Shown here piece after piece: positions 25,603 through 35,141 of a stretch of DNA of 64,000 nt; within the stretch, counting starts at the first letter, position 1; each line of letters starts with the position of its first letter. The notes below the pieces were generated by a model. The model was not told the DNA's origin and ran no database searches. It was given only the letters and a program-made list of their open reading frames with translations. Origin of the DNA: Algoriphagus iocasae. Lineage in GTDB: Bacteria > Bacteroidota > Bacteroidia > Cytophagales > Cyclobacteriaceae. The stretch lies in assembly GCF_014206875.1 (NCBI RefSeq), contig NZ_JACIJO010000001.1, positions 496,001-560,000 on the forward strand, in the 5' to 3' direction. The translations under genes were made by a program, and so were the position numbers.

Positions 25603-26028
25603 ATGCAAGCTAAAAAAGGCGATGCGGTGCAAGTGCACTACACCGGAAAGTTAGAAGACGGAAGTGTTTTTGATTCTTCAGCGAACAGAGAACCACTTGG
25701 ATTCACTGTTGGGGCGGGTCAAATGATTCAAGGATTTGATGCAGCTGTTGATGGAATGGCTGTTGGCGATAAAAAAACTGTGACTATTCCTGCTGCTCAA
25801 GCTTATGGCGAGAAGAGGGAAGATATGATGATTGATGTACCAGTGGAGCAAGTGCCTGCTGATATCAAGCCTGAGATTGGAATGCAGTTAACTCTTCAGG
25901 GAGGAAATGGTCAGCCAATGCCAGTGATTGTAACTCATGTTGATGATACGAAAATCACTTTGGATGCAAACCACCAGTTGGCAGGAAAAGATTTGATTTT
26001 TGACATTGAACTGGTGAAAATCGGATAA
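25603..26028 (+). CDS. FKBP-type peptidyl-prolyl isomerase, SlyD-like
   Basis: A 141-aa protein with no signal peptide, so cytoplasmic. It follows the SlyD plan: GDAVQVHYTGKLEDGSVFDSS, GAGQMIQGFDAAVDGM and AQAYGEK, then the inserted chaperone flap (about 70-120, VPVEQVPADIKPEIGMQL), ending with NHQLAGKDLIFDIELV. The His/Cys-rich tail of E. coli SlyD is absent. Expected roles are proline isomerisation and folding assistance. Monocistronic: its own predicted promoter upstream and a strong terminator downstream. Confidence 0.95.
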   Translation: MQAKKGDAVQVHYTGKLEDGSVFDSSANREPLGFTVGAGQMIQGFDAAVDGMAVGDKKTVTIPAAQAYGEKREDMMIDVPVEQVPADIKPEIGMQLTLQGGNGQPMPVIVTHVDDTKITLDANHQLAGKDLIFDIELVKIG

Positions 26029-26045
26029 GTCAATTAGAACTAAAG

Positions 26046-26074
26046 AAAAAAGCCCAAGCGATTGGGCTTTTTTC
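26046..26074 (+). terminator. Rho-independent terminator after the FKBP gene
   Basis: Stem AAAAAGCCCAA / TTGGGCTTTTT with tetraloop GCGA and T-rich tail. Confidence 0.93.
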
Positions 26075-26160
26075 GTTTTCAGGAATCGTTTGCATAGATC
26101 AGGTAGCAATTTTTTAATTATCTGAAGTATATTAAGTTTTGCTTAATACGCTCAATTAAC

Positions 26161-27738
26161 ATGACCCTGACAATTATTTCATTTTTGGCCTTCACGGCTT
26201 TTGTAGCAATATTTTCTTGGTATCAGCTTCGGAAAGATAAATTAGATACACAGGACGGATATTTTTTAGGAGGAAAAAGCCTGACTGGATTAGTGATCGC
26301 AGGCTCCATGTTGCTGACCAATATTTCGACTGAACATCTGATCGGAATGAATGGATCAGCTTATAAAAATGGATTCATCATTATCGCTTGGGAGGTCACT
26401 TCGGCCATCGCACTGGTGATCGGGGCATTATATTTTATCCCGAGTTTTCTCAGGATGGGATTGACGACAATTCCACAGTATTTGGAATATCGGTTTGATA
26501 GAATCACCAGAACTCTCGTTGCGCTTTTTTTGATTGTATCATTTGTCGTGACATTGCTTCCGATTGTGCTTTATACTGGAGCGATCAATTTGGAAAGTAT
26601 ATTCAATGTTTCAGAAACGCTTCAAATCAGTCAACAGGAAGGTTTGTGGTTAACAGTCATTGTGATCGGGATCATCGGATCGATTTATGCCATTTTCGGA
26701 GGTCTGAAGGCGGTAGCATTTTCTGACACGATCAATGGAATTGGTCTTTTTTTAGGAGGCCTACTGGTTTTGGGATTTGCGCTCTGGGATATCGGTGATG
26801 GGAATATGGTAGCGGGATTATCGAAGGTTTATAAGGCTGCCCCCGAAAAATTTAATGTGATAGGAGCGAGGGATTCAGTCCTTCCATTTGAGACGCTGTT
26901 CACCGGTCTGATGATCAACCAGCTTTATTTCTGGTGTATGAATCAAACTATTATTCAAAGAGCATTTGGGGCTAAAAACCTTGCTGAAGCCCAAAAAGGA
27001 TTACTTTATACTGGAGTTTTGAAGTTGTTTATTCCCTTGATAATTATCCTTCCAGGCGTGATTGGGTTTTATTATTTCGGAGATAGTCTTTATGATAATC
27101 AGGATTTGATTTACCCTGAATTGATTAAAAAAGTGTTGCCAGTAGGTTTGACTGGATTCTTTGCTGCAGTGGTGATGGGAGCAGTTTTAAGCACATTTAA
27201 TAGTGTGCTGAACAGTACTGCCACAATTTTCAGTTTGGGAATTTATAAGAGACACCTGAAGCTGAATGCCACTGACAAGGAATTGGTTTGGGTTGGGAAA
27301 GTGACTTCCATAGTTTTGGCCATTTGTGCGATTTTGGCAGCACCGATGGTCGCAGGAGCTCCAGATGGATTGTATCAGCTTTTGCAGCAGCTAAACGGAA
27401 TTTTCTTTATCCCAATCGCATCGATCATTATCGCAGGCTTATTTCTACCGAAGATTTCTGCTGCAGGAGCCAAAGCCGGATTATTTGTGGGATTGGGATT
27501 TTATGTTTTAACCGTATTTATTCTCCAAGTGGACATTCATTTCGTTCATATTTGGGGAATCGAGTTTTTGTTGAATATGGCAGTGATGTTTTCGGTGTCC
27601 TATTTCTATCCAAATACCAATAAATTTAAGCCTTCGGATATTAGTCCAGAAGAATTGCATCCTTGGAAATATGCGAAACTTCTGGGGTTGGTTTTAGTGG
27701 TTTTGACAATCCTGATTTATATCTGGCTAGGGAATTAA
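26161..27738 (+). CDS. Sodium/solute symporter (SSS family, SGLT-like)
   Basis: A 525-aa membrane protein with about 14 transmembrane helices. SSS signatures include DGYFLGGKSLTGLVIAGSMLLTNIS near the N-terminus, IYAIFGGLKAVAFSDTING, and NQLYFWCMNQTIIQRAFGAKN, the last typical of the SGLT/SMIT sugar-inositol branch. It would couple sugar or polyol uptake to Na+. The following gene encodes myo-inositol oxygenase 38 bp downstream, so myo-inositol is the likely substrate (inference from context). No TonB-dependent receptor is adjacent. Confidence 0.9.
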   Translation: MTLTIISFLAFTAFVAIFSWYQLRKDKLDTQDGYFLGGKSLTGLVIAGSMLLTNISTEHLIGMNGSAYKNGFIIIAWEVTSAIALVIGALYFIPSFLRMGLTTIPQYLEYRFDRITRTLVALFLIVSFVVTLLPIVLYTGAINLESIFNVSETLQISQQEGLWLTVIVIGIIGSIYAIFGGLKAVAFSDTINGIGLFLGGLLVLGFALWDIGDGNMVAGLSKVYKAAPEKFNVIGARDSVLPFETLFTGLMINQLYFWCMNQTIIQRAFGAKNLAEAQKGLLYTGVLKLFIPLIIILPGVIGFYYFGDSLYDNQDLIYPELIKKVLPVGLTGFFAAVVMGAVLSTFNSVLNSTATIFSLGIYKRHLKLNATDKELVWVGKVTSIVLAICAILAAPMVAGAPDGLYQLLQQLNGIFFIPIASIIIAGLFLPKISAAGAKAGLFVGLGFYVLTVFILQVDIHFVHIWGIEFLLNMAVMFSVSYFYPNTNKFKPSDISPEELHPWKYAKLLGLVLVVLTILIYIWLGN

Positions 27739-27776
27739 TCTTATGAAAATCTTTATTTTAAAGTAAATTTCGACAA

Positions 27777-28634
27777 ATGAAAGAAGTGACACCACATCAA
27801 ATGGAAGAACTCTGGGAAGAGGATCTTTTGAAACGCTATCCGGAAAATGGAAAGCCGGAAAAAGCGAAAGAAGAATTTAGAAATTACGAAGATCCTCAAA
27901 GGGAAACCGTGAAGGAATTCTATAGAATCAACCACCTGAATCAAACCTATGATTTTGTTTTAGGGAAAGAAAAAGAGTTTCTCAAGTTTGATAAGAAAGA
28001 AATGACGCTTTGGGAGGCAGTGGAATTTCTAAATACACTCGTTGATGATTCTGATCCTGATACTGATTTGGATCAAACCCAGCATTTACTCCAAACCTCT
28101 GAGGCAATTCGTGCTGATGGACATCCAGATTGGTTTGTTTTGACAGGCTTTCTTCATGACCTAGGCAAGGTGTTATGTCTTTTTGGTGAACCTCAGTGGT
28201 GTGTGGTAGGGGATACCTTTCCTGTTGGCTGCCAGCATTCAGATAAAATTGTTTATCCTGAGTTTTTCAAAGAAAACCCGGACAGCAAAGATCCAAGATT
28301 CAATACAAAATATGGAGTGTACGAACCAAACTGCGGTCTTGATAATGTTCATATGTCTTGGGGACATGATGAATACATCTATCAGATTATGAAGGATTAC
28401 CTTCCAGAAGAGGGCTTGGCAATGTTACGGTATCATAGTTTTTATGCCCAGCATAGAGAAAATGCTTATGCTCATTTGATGAATAAAGATGACCATCAGC
28501 TGTTTAAATGGGTGGATAAGTTTAATCCTTACGATCTCTATTCGAAAGCAGCTGTGCCGCCAAATGTGAAAGAATTACGGCCGTATTATGAAGATCTGGC
28601 TTCGAAGTTCCTTCCGGATACATTGAAATTCTAA
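27777..28634 (+). CDS. Myo-inositol oxygenase
   Basis: A 285-aa protein, the same length as animal MIOX. MIOX splits myo-inositol with O2 to D-glucuronate at a mixed-valent di-iron centre held by an HD-domain fold. All six ligands known from the animal enzyme have equivalents: H103, H127, D128 (LHDLGK), H197 (WGHDEY), H220 (RYHSFY) and D253 (NPYDLY). The [20 protein letters not shown] segment is nearly diagnostic. Cytoplasmic. Probably in an operon with the upstream symporter and followed by a hairpin terminator. Glucuronate-using enzymes are not in this window. Confidence 0.95.
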   Translation: MKEVTPHQMEELWEEDLLKRYPENGKPEKAKEEFRNYEDPQRETVKEFYRINHLNQTYDFVLGKEKEFLKFDKKEMTLWEAVEFLNTLVDDSDPDTDLDQTQHLLQTSEAIRADGHPDWFVLTGFLHDLGKVLCLFGEPQWCVVGDTFPVGCQHSDKIVYPEFFKENPDSKDPRFNTKYGVYEPNCGLDNVHMSWGHDEYIYQIMKDYLPEEGLAMLRYHSFYAQHRENAYAHLMNKDDHQLFKWVDKFNPYDLYSKAAVPPNVKELRPYYEDLASKFLPDTLKF

Positions 28635-28637
28635 TTC

Positions 28638-28669
28638 AAAAAAACCGAAGATCGCTCTTTGGTTTTTTT
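28638..28669. terminator. Bidirectional terminator between convergent genes
   Basis: Stem AAAAACCGAAGA / TCTTTGGTTTTT with loop TCGC and one wobble pair. It serves MIOX on the plus strand and ends at the stop of the minus-strand gene. Confidence 0.8.
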
Positions 28670-29498
28670 ATTGTAAGCTTTTGATCCATACGGGGATGTC
28701 GAAAACCTTGATTTTATCTTGGGTAATTAAAGCGATCTTTTCTTGACCTATTGAAATACTTTCAAAGTCTTTTCCACCTGTTGAGCCGATCTCTATCTTT
28801 TCTTGGTTTTGCAAAGAGATAGCCATGACCATTTCTCCATTAAGCCAAAGAAGATTTTCATTGTAGAAGCAAAGCCTTTGGTCGGTGACCAAGTTGATTT
28901 TTTTGATAAAGTTGCCTTGGTTGTCAAACATAAAAATACCTTCTCCTTTTACATTCATAAAAAGTCTGTTTTTAAACTCTCTGATTTCCGTGACTTCAAG
29001 TTTTTCAGGATTCAGAATGATGTTTAATGGTTGAGATTGAATGACAGTATTTCGGCGGTAATCGAGGATTTTGAGGTTTAAGTCGGATTCATCCCAAACC
29101 CAGATAATATTATTGTTCCCAAGAGTAGCTGCTTTGGCCAAGTTGATATTTGCCTGAAAGAACCCATTTTCGGACAGGAGATTTAAAAACCTGTCCAAGA
29201 TTCGGTATTCCTGAAGGTCTGAGGAAAAGCTGAAAATATTAACAGTCCAAGCCGCTTCTAGCTGTTGCAATCGACCTTGCCTTGTTGGAGAAAACAAGTT
29301 CAACTGTTTTCCACTGGCTTGGAATTGGTAAATATCACCAGAATTTGTACTGGCGAAAATCTGATCTTTCGTATCAAATGAAACCAAGTCTAAGTTTGAA
29401 ACAGTAATTTCTGAAATGGCTTTATCCAAAACATTATTCTCTTGGCTGAAAGAAAAATGAGGGAAAGCTATGAGCAGAAAAACTGACAGAAACCTCAT
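28668..29498 (-). CDS. Secreted propeller-like protein of unknown function
   Basis: A 276-aa protein with a signal peptide (MRFLSVFLLIAFPHFSFSQ). The remainder is repetitive beta-strand sequence: FDTKDQIFASTNSGDIYQF, NNNIIWVWDESDLNLKILDY, LFMNVKGEGIFMFDNQGNF and LLWLNGEMVMAISL. This suggests a WD40/NHL-like propeller. No catalytic residues stand out and I do not recognise a family. Its ATG overlaps the lpxH stop by 4 bp, so it is co-translated with lpxH. In Bacteroidota such a small exported protein next to lpxH may have an envelope role (inference). Confidence 0.65.
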   Translation of the reverse strand: MRFLSVFLLIAFPHFSFSQENNVLDKAISEITVSNLDLVSFDTKDQIFASTNSGDIYQFQASGKQLNLFSPTRQGRLQQLEAAWTVNIFSFSSDLQEYRILDRFLNLLSENGFFQANINLAKAATLGNNNIIWVWDESDLNLKILDYRRNTVIQSQPLNIILNPEKLEVTEIREFKNRLFMNVKGEGIFMFDNQGNFIKKINLVTDQRLCFYNENLLWLNGEMVMAISLQNQEKIEIGSTGGKDFESISIGQEKIALITQDKIKVFDIPVWIKSLQ

Positions 29499-30271
29499 CC
29501 TTCAAATGTTTTTAGAATAGGCTTATTTCCATCAAATTCAAGATAGGTGTATTGACTGACCCATTCTCCTAAGTTGAAATATGTGGAGTTTTCACCCACT
29601 TCAAGTTCTAAGGGCAAATGCCTATGACCAAAGATGTAGAAATCGTGATGATGGGTTTGTTCGACTTCTTTACAGTATGCCCAAAGCCATTCATCGTCTC
29701 CTAAAAAACGATTTTCATCCTTTTCTATGTTTGTGATCCTGCTGTGGCCTGACCAGGCATGGGCGATTTTGATTCCGATATCCGGGTGAAGCCATTTGAA
29801 AAGCCATTTGGATAAGGAATGCACGAATACCTTTTTAAGGAATTTATACTTGTGGTCTCCAGGTCCAAGTCCATCGCCGTGACCTACCATCATGGAGACA
29901 TTCCCTATTTTCAACTCTATTGGTTCATGAAAAACCGGGATTCCTAATTCTTCCGTGAAATACCCTTTCATCCATAAATCATGATTTCCGGTAAAAAAAT
30001 AGACAGGAATGTTTTTGTCTCTTAGTTGGGAGATTTTGGAAATGAAAGGAATAAATCCTTTTGGGATGACTTTACCGTATTCAAACCAGAAATCGAAAAG
30101 ATCTCCCACCAGAAATATTGCTGCAGCTTCTTCTTCGATACTATCTAACCATCGGATTATTTTTCGTTCCCGAATTTTACTGGTTTCGGAATTTGGTGCG
30201 CCCAAATGAAAATCTGAGGCAAAAAATACTTTTTTACCTTCAAGTTCGAGGTGAAGTGACGCGGCTTGCAT
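29495..30271 (-). CDS. lpxH: UDP-2,3-diacylglucosamine diphosphatase LpxH
   Basis: A 258-aa calcineurin-like phosphoesterase with the LpxH motif order: FASDFHLGAPN, VGDLFDFWFEYG, FTGNHDLWM, MVGHGDGLGPGD and IFGHRHLPLE. LpxH cleaves UDP-2,3-diacylglucosamine to lipid X and UMP in lipid A synthesis, acting at the inner face of the cytoplasmic membrane. The DFWFEYG and GDGLGPGD blocks make this the more canonical LpxH of the two homologues in the window. It lies downstream of ftsH behind a terminator and is coupled to the secreted propeller-like gene. Confidence 0.88.
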   Translation of the reverse strand: MQAASLHLELEGKKVFFASDFHLGAPNSETSKIRERKIIRWLDSIEEEAAAIFLVGDLFDFWFEYGKVIPKGFIPFISKISQLRDKNIPVYFFTGNHDLWMKGYFTEELGIPVFHEPIELKIGNVSMMVGHGDGLGPGDHKYKFLKKVFVHSLSKWLFKWLHPDIGIKIAHAWSGHSRITNIEKDENRFLGDDEWLWAYCKEVEQTHHHDFYIFGHRHLPLELEVGENSTYFNLGEWVSQYTYLEFDGNKPILKTFEG

Positions 30272-30297
30272 GATTAAAGATAATCGGGGATAGGATT

Positions 30298-30330
30298 AAA
30301 AAAAAAGCCCCTTTGAGAAGGGGCTTTAAT
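30298..30330 (-). terminator. Rho-independent terminator after ftsH
   Basis: On the minus strand AAAGCCCCTT / AAGGGGCTTT with a four-base loop and a run of nine T. It separates ftsH from lpxH. Confidence 0.92.
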
Positions 30331-30332
30331 TA

Positions 30333-32402
30333 TTATGAATTTTCTTCCTTCGTTTCCGTGACTGAATTTTGCTCATCCGCAGTATTTTCATCCGGATCCA
30401 AGGTTGGATTTTCTAATTGATCAATCACCGGAACAGGAGCACTTTCCTTTTTATTGGTGTAAGCCTGATAGGTAGTTTCCTTTTCAAACGGTCTCTTACC
30501 GATCAATTCTTCCAAGTCAGACTGGAATAGAATCTCTTTCTCTAGAAGTTCTTTAGCCAAAATCTCCAATTCCTTGATTCTATGTGTTAGCAAATCCTTG
30601 GTTCGGATATAGGCTTTTTGGATCAACTGTCTTACTTCTTCATCGATGGTTTCAGCAGTTGTTTCAGAGTAAGGTTTGGTCATTTTATAGCCATCTCCTT
30701 TGGAATCATAAAAGGAGACATTCCCGATCTTATCATTCATTCCATAAATGGAAACGATCGAATAAGCCATCTTTGTCACTCTTTCCAAGTCACTCAATGC
30801 TCCTGTTGAAATCTTATTGAAGATGATTTCTTCAGCTGCCCTTCCTCCCAAAGTCATACACATTTCATCTACCAACTGATCTGTTTGGTAAAGGAATTGC
30901 TCCTTCGGTAAATATTGGGCGTAGCCCAAAGCTGCAATACCTCTTGGTACAATACTTACTTTTACCAATGGATCAGCATGCTCTAAGAACCAACCTGCCA
31001 CTGCGTGACCAGCTTCGTGATAAGCAACAATTTTCTTCTCCTCTGGAGAGATAATTTTGTTTCTCTTTTCAAGACCACCGATAGTTCTATCAATCGCATC
31101 TTGGAAATCCTGCATGTCAACAGCAGTCTTATTTCTTCTAGCAGCGATCAAAGCTGCCTCGTTACATACGTTTGCAATTTCCGCTCCAGCGAAACCTGGA
31201 GTCTGCGCTGCCAATTTCTTAGGATCTACATCCGCATGAGTTTTGATTGGCTTCAAGTGAACTTTGAAAATCGCTTCTCTTCCTACGATATCTGGCTTAT
31301 CAATGGAGATCTGGCGATCAAATCGACCCGCTCTCAATAAGGCACTATCCAATACGTCTGGTCTGTTGGTAGCAGCCAAAACGATTACGCCTGAATCTGT
31401 ACCAAAACCATCCATTTCTACCAAAAGAGAATTCAACGTGTTTTCTCTTTCGTCATTGGAACCCGGCATTTGGCCTTTTCCTCTAGACCTACCAATGGCA
31501 TCAATCTCATCAATGAAGATGATACAAGGCGCTTTTTCTTTCGCCTGCTTAAATAAATCTCTTACTCTGGCAGCACCAACACCGACGAACATTTCGACAA
31601 AGTCAGAACCTGAAAGAGTAAAGAATGGAACTCCAGCTTCACCTGCCACAGCTTTAGCAAGCAAAGTTTTACCTGTTCCCGGAGGTCCTACAAGCAAAGC
31701 TCCTTTCGGGATTTTACCACCTAGTTTGGTGAATTTTCCTGGGTTTTTAAGGAATTCAACAATTTCCTGAATTTCTTCTTTGGCTTCATCCAGACCTGCC
31801 ACATTGTCAAAAGTGATTTTGACTTTGTTTTCAGCATCAAATAATTGTGCCTTTGATTTACCCACATTGAATATTTGACCTCCTGGACCAGATGGGCCTG
31901 CCATTCTTCTCATCATAAACCAGAAGAAGACAAATAAGAGGATCAAGAAACCAAAGCTGCCGAAGTAGCTTGTCCAGTTTTCTTCAGTAGAAACTTCTAA
32001 ATCAATTCTGTTTGCAGGATCTGCCTGTTCTTTTAGAGCATCAAAATCATTTGCAAATTTATCAACGGAGGCAACCTGAAAGGAATAATGAGGACCTGAC
32101 TGGTTGAAAAGTGTAGAATTAGATTCTAATTCATTTTTATATTTTGGTTCAGCAAGGGCAGATTGCTTCAAGGTGATATCTACCCGCTCCATATTTTTGA
32201 CCATTACGACTTTTGCTACGTCGCCAGCCAAATACATATCCTCAAATTTTTTCTGTGTAATATCTACTACAGAGGACCTCTGCTGAATCCAGGTAAGGCC
32301 GAGAAGCACCAAAACAGCTGCTATGATCAACCAAAGTTGAAAATTTGGCTTTTGCTGTGGTGCCTTTGGTACAAATTTTTTGTTCTTATTTTTATCGCTC
32401 AT
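30333..32402 (-). CDS. ftsH: ATP-dependent zinc metalloprotease FtsH
   Basis: A 689-aa membrane protein. Two transmembrane helices (about 23-40 and 148-163) flank a periplasmic domain. AAA+ Walker A is GPPGTGKT (239-246), Walker B IIFIDEID, the second region of homology ends in LLRAGRFDRQ, and the zinc site is HEAGH (462-466). The C-terminus is Pro/Glu/Asp-rich. FtsH degrades misfolded membrane proteins and short-lived regulators such as LpxC, linking it to lipid A control; lpxH is the next gene. The order rsfS-ftsH is conserved in Bacteroidota. Confidence 0.98.
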   Translation of the reverse strand: MSDKNKNKKFVPKAPQQKPNFQLWLIIAAVLVLLGLTWIQQRSSVVDITQKKFEDMYLAGDVAKVVMVKNMERVDITLKQSALAEPKYKNELESNSTLFNQSGPHYSFQVASVDKFANDFDALKEQADPANRIDLEVSTEENWTSYFGSFGFLILLFVFFWFMMRRMAGPSGPGGQIFNVGKSKAQLFDAENKVKITFDNVAGLDEAKEEIQEIVEFLKNPGKFTKLGGKIPKGALLVGPPGTGKTLLAKAVAGEAGVPFFTLSGSDFVEMFVGVGAARVRDLFKQAKEKAPCIIFIDEIDAIGRSRGKGQMPGSNDERENTLNSLLVEMDGFGTDSGVIVLAATNRPDVLDSALLRAGRFDRQISIDKPDIVGREAIFKVHLKPIKTHADVDPKKLAAQTPGFAGAEIANVCNEAALIAARRNKTAVDMQDFQDAIDRTIGGLEKRNKIISPEEKKIVAYHEAGHAVAGWFLEHADPLVKVSIVPRGIAALGYAQYLPKEQFLYQTDQLVDEMCMTLGGRAAEEIIFNKISTGALSDLERVTKMAYSIVSIYGMNDKIGNVSFYDSKGDGYKMTKPYSETTAETIDEEVRQLIQKAYIRTKDLLTHRIKELEILAKELLEKEILFQSDLEELIGKRPFEKETTYQAYTNKKESAPVPVIDQLENPTLDPDENTADEQNSVTETKEENS

Positions 32403-32466
32403 CGCTTAATGGGTAATTCTGTAAACTTAAGTAAAACGGAATAGAATGGTTAAAGTTTGAGACATT

Positions 32467-32814
32467 TTAGCTGATTCGGGTGACTTTTGCATCTCCCCAC
32501 AATTCTTCTAAGCCATAAAATTCCCTCTTCTCCTTAAGGAATATATGAGCAACTACGTTCACATAATCCATTAAAATCCAATTTTTGCTGTTTTTTCCTT
32601 CATTTCGCCAAGGACCTTTGTCTCCTGCCTTGATGACATGCTCCTCGATAGAATCTGAGATTGCATCTAATTGTGAATCGGAATTGCCGGAGCAAATCAC
32701 AAAAAAATCGGTCATTGAATTTTTAATATTTCGTAAGTCCATCAGAATGATGTCGAAAGCTTTTTTTTCCTCCATCCCTTTGACGATTACTTTGCTCAGC
32801 TCTTCTGCTGTCAT
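32467..32814 (-). CDS. rsfS: Ribosome silencing factor RsfS
   Basis: A 115-aa protein of the RsfS/Iojap family: LRNIKNSMTDFFVICSGNSDSQLDAISDSI, then EGKNSKNWILMDYVNVVAHIFLKEKREFYGLEELW. It binds L14 of the large ribosomal subunit and blocks subunit joining in starved cells. It lies 64 bp upstream of ftsH and diverges from birA with a 58-bp gap, the usual arrangement in this phylum. Confidence 0.96.
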   Translation of the reverse strand: MTAEELSKVIVKGMEEKKAFDIILMDLRNIKNSMTDFFVICSGNSDSQLDAISDSIEEHVIKAGDKGPWRNEGKNSKNWILMDYVNVVAHIFLKEKREFYGLEELWGDAKVTRIS

Positions 32815-32872
32815 ATTATTGTTTTAATTTTATGAACTGGAATATTGATGATTTCCAGAGAATCTAAAATTT

Positions 32873-33634
32873 ATGTATAAAATTCTTGCCAACACCATTT
32901 TTTTGGGGAAAGATGTGCATTTCCTGCCAGACTGTCATTCTACCAATGACATAGCTCTTCAGATGGTCAGGAAAAGTCAGGCTAAAGAAGGGACTATCGT
33001 TATTTGCGGTCACCAAACGAGCGGAAAGGGACAAAGAGGAAATGTGTGGGTTTCTGAAGCTGGGAAAAATTTGACCATGTCACTGGTTTTAAAACCTGAT
33101 TTTCTGGATATCTCCGAACAGTTTTTTCTCAATATGAGCATTGCAATAGGGATCAGGAGTTTTTTAGACGATTATATTCCAAACGCCAAAGTAAAATGGC
33201 CGAATGATATTGTGGTTCCTGGGTTTGGGAAAATCGGGGGAGTCTTAATTGAAAATATTTTGACTGGAAGTTCCTGGGAATATTCTGTGGTCGGAATTGG
33301 CATAAATGTCAACCAGATTTCTTTTTCAAATCCCAAGGCTACTTCTTTGGCAAAAATATCCCAAAACAATTTTGACCTGAATGAGCTTTTTAGATTGATC
33401 ATCACCAGAATAGAGCAAAGTTATTTGAAGTTGAAAAAAGGGAAAATCCATGAAATCAGAAGAGAATATTTAAGCCATTTGTATTTGTTGAATCAAAAAG
33501 CTGCTTTTCAATCTGATGGAAATGAATTCCTTGGAGAAATCCAGGGAGTCGATGATTCTGGAAAGTTGCAGATTGCAGATGAAACAAGGGGATTGAGAGA
33601 GTTTGATCTGAAAGAAGTTGTCTTCTTAGAATAG
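32873..33634 (+). CDS. birA: Biotin--[acetyl-CoA-carboxylase] ligase
   Basis: A 253-aa single-domain (group I) biotin protein ligase, lacking the N-terminal DNA-binding domain of E. coli BirA, so enzymatic only. Motifs: STNDIALQM, CGHQTSGKGQRGNVWVS (biotinyl-AMP loop), KWPNDIVVPGFGKIGGVLIE and GIGINVN. It attaches biotin to carboxylase carrier proteins. Divergent from rsfS and 82 bp upstream of ahcY, which has its own predicted promoter. Confidence 0.95.
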   Translation: MYKILANTIFLGKDVHFLPDCHSTNDIALQMVRKSQAKEGTIVICGHQTSGKGQRGNVWVSEAGKNLTMSLVLKPDFLDISEQFFLNMSIAIGIRSFLDDYIPNAKVKWPNDIVVPGFGKIGGVLIENILTGSSWEYSVVGIGINVNQISFSNPKATSLAKISQNNFDLNELFRLIITRIEQSYLKLKKGKIHEIRREYLSHLYLLNQKAAFQSDGNEFLGEIQGVDDSGKLQIADETRGLREFDLKEVVFLE

Positions 33635-33642
33635 CCGCTGAA

Positions 33643-33674
33643 TTTTAGATTTAAAGATTTATGCGGTACCTTTG
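33643..33674 (+). promoter_or_regulatory. Predicted ahcY promoter
   Basis: TTTT (33643-33646), 20 bp, then TACCTTTG (33667-33674), an exact Bacteroidota -7 box. Predicted start near 33681, leaving a leader of about 36 bases. No SAH riboswitch-like structure was recognised in that short leader. Confidence 0.6.
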
Positions 33675-33716
33675 CCGAAGTTTTTATGAGAATTTAATTC
33701 GTTAACTATCAATAAT

Positions 33717-35036
33717 ATGTCAGAAATCAAGTCTGAAAAATACGTAAAGTACAAGGTTAAAGATATTTCTTTAGCGGAGTGGGGCAGAAAAGAAATCAAA
33801 TTGGCAGAAGCAGAAATGCCAGGTTTAATGGCTCTTCGTGAGGAGTTTGGAGCTTCTAAGCCATTGAAAAATGCAAGAATTGCGGGTTGTCTTCACATGA
33901 CCATTCAAACTGCCGTTTTGATAGAAACGTTGGTGGAACTTGGTGCTGAAGTGACTTGGTCATCTTGTAATATTTTTTCTACTCAGGATCATGCTGCCGC
34001 TGCTATCGCTGCTGCTGGTATTTCTGTATATGCTTGGAAAGGCATGACAGCAGAAGAATTTGACTGGTGTATCGAACAAACTTTATTCTTCGGAGAAGAT
34101 CGTCAACCATTGAACATGATTTTGGATGATGGTGGTGATTTGACCAACATGGTTCTAGATCAATATCCTGAATTGGTTGCTGGAATTAAGGGACTTTCTG
34201 AAGAAACCACTACTGGTGTTCACAGATTGTATGAAAGAATGAAGAATGGAACTCTTCCAATGCCTGCCATCAACGTGAATGATTCTGTTACCAAGTCTAA
34301 ATTTGATAACAAATATGGATGTAAAGAATCATTGGTAGATGCTATCAGAAGGGCTACAGATGTGATGATGGCTGGAAAAGTTGCTGTTGTTGCTGGATAT
34401 GGTGATGTTGGAAAAGGATCTGCTGCTTCTTTGAGAGGTGCTGGTGCTAGAGTTATTGTGACTGAGATTGATCCAATCTGTGCGCTTCAGGCAGCTATGG
34501 ATGGATACGCAGTGAAGAAAATGGTGGATGCTGTAAAAGATGCGGATATCGTTGTAACTGCAACTGGTAATAAAGATATTCTTACCGGAGAGCACTTTAA
34601 AGCAATGAAAGACAAAGCGATCGTTTGTAACATCGGACACTTTGACAATGAAATCGATATGGCTTGGTTGAATAAAAACTATGGCCATACTAAAAATGTG
34701 ATCAAACCTCAGGTAGATCTTTATGATTTGGATGGAAAAGAAGTGATCATTTTGGCAGAAGGACGTTTGGTGAACTTAGGTTGTGCTACAGGTCACCCAT
34801 CGTTTGTAATGTCCAATTCTTTCACCAACCAGACTTTGGCTCAATTGGAGCTTTGGCAAAATACGGATGAATACAAGCCAGGAGTTTATGTTCTTCCAAA
34901 ACATTTAGATGAAAAAGTTGCTGCATTGCATTTGTCAAAACTTGGAGTTGAGTTAGAAACTCTTTCTCAAGAGCAAGCAGAATATATCGGTGTAACGGTA
35001 GAAGGGCCGTTTAAGCCAGAATATTACAGATACTAA
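33717..35036 (+). CDS. ahcY: Adenosylhomocysteinase
   Basis: A 439-aa protein of typical SAH hydrolase length. It splits S-adenosylhomocysteine to homocysteine and adenosine using bound NAD. Motifs include [35 protein letters not shown], the Rossmann [31 protein letters not shown], and the C-terminal tail ending KPEYYRY. Many codons are simple repeats of common ones, in keeping with a highly expressed gene. Monocistronic with its own promoter and terminator. Confidence 0.98.
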   Translation: MSEIKSEKYVKYKVKDISLAEWGRKEIKLAEAEMPGLMALREEFGASKPLKNARIAGCLHMTIQTAVLIETLVELGAEVTWSSCNIFSTQDHAAAAIAAAGISVYAWKGMTAEEFDWCIEQTLFFGEDRQPLNMILDDGGDLTNMVLDQYPELVAGIKGLSEETTTGVHRLYERMKNGTLPMPAINVNDSVTKSKFDNKYGCKESLVDAIRRATDVMMAGKVAVVAGYGDVGKGSAASLRGAGARVIVTEIDPICALQAAMDGYAVKKMVDAVKDADIVVTATGNKDILTGEHFKAMKDKAIVCNIGHFDNEIDMAWLNKNYGHTKNVIKPQVDLYDLDGKEVIILAEGRLVNLGCATGHPSFVMSNSFTNQTLAQLELWQNTDEYKPGVYVLPKHLDEKVAALHLSKLGVELETLSQEQAEYIGVTVEGPFKPEYYRY

Positions 35037-35050
35037 AAGTATCAAACATT

Positions 35051-35080
35051 AAAAAGGCAGCTTTAAAGCTGCCTTTTTTT
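35051..35080 (+). terminator. Rho-independent terminator after ahcY
   Basis: AAAAAGGCAGCTTTAAAGCTGCC palindrome followed by TTTTTTT, 14 bases after the stop. Confidence 0.95.
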
Positions 35081-35141
35081 ATGCCTTTGCAAGATCAATA
35101 GGGGTTTAGAATTGAGTGCTATTTTCTTTTTGGAAAGAATT

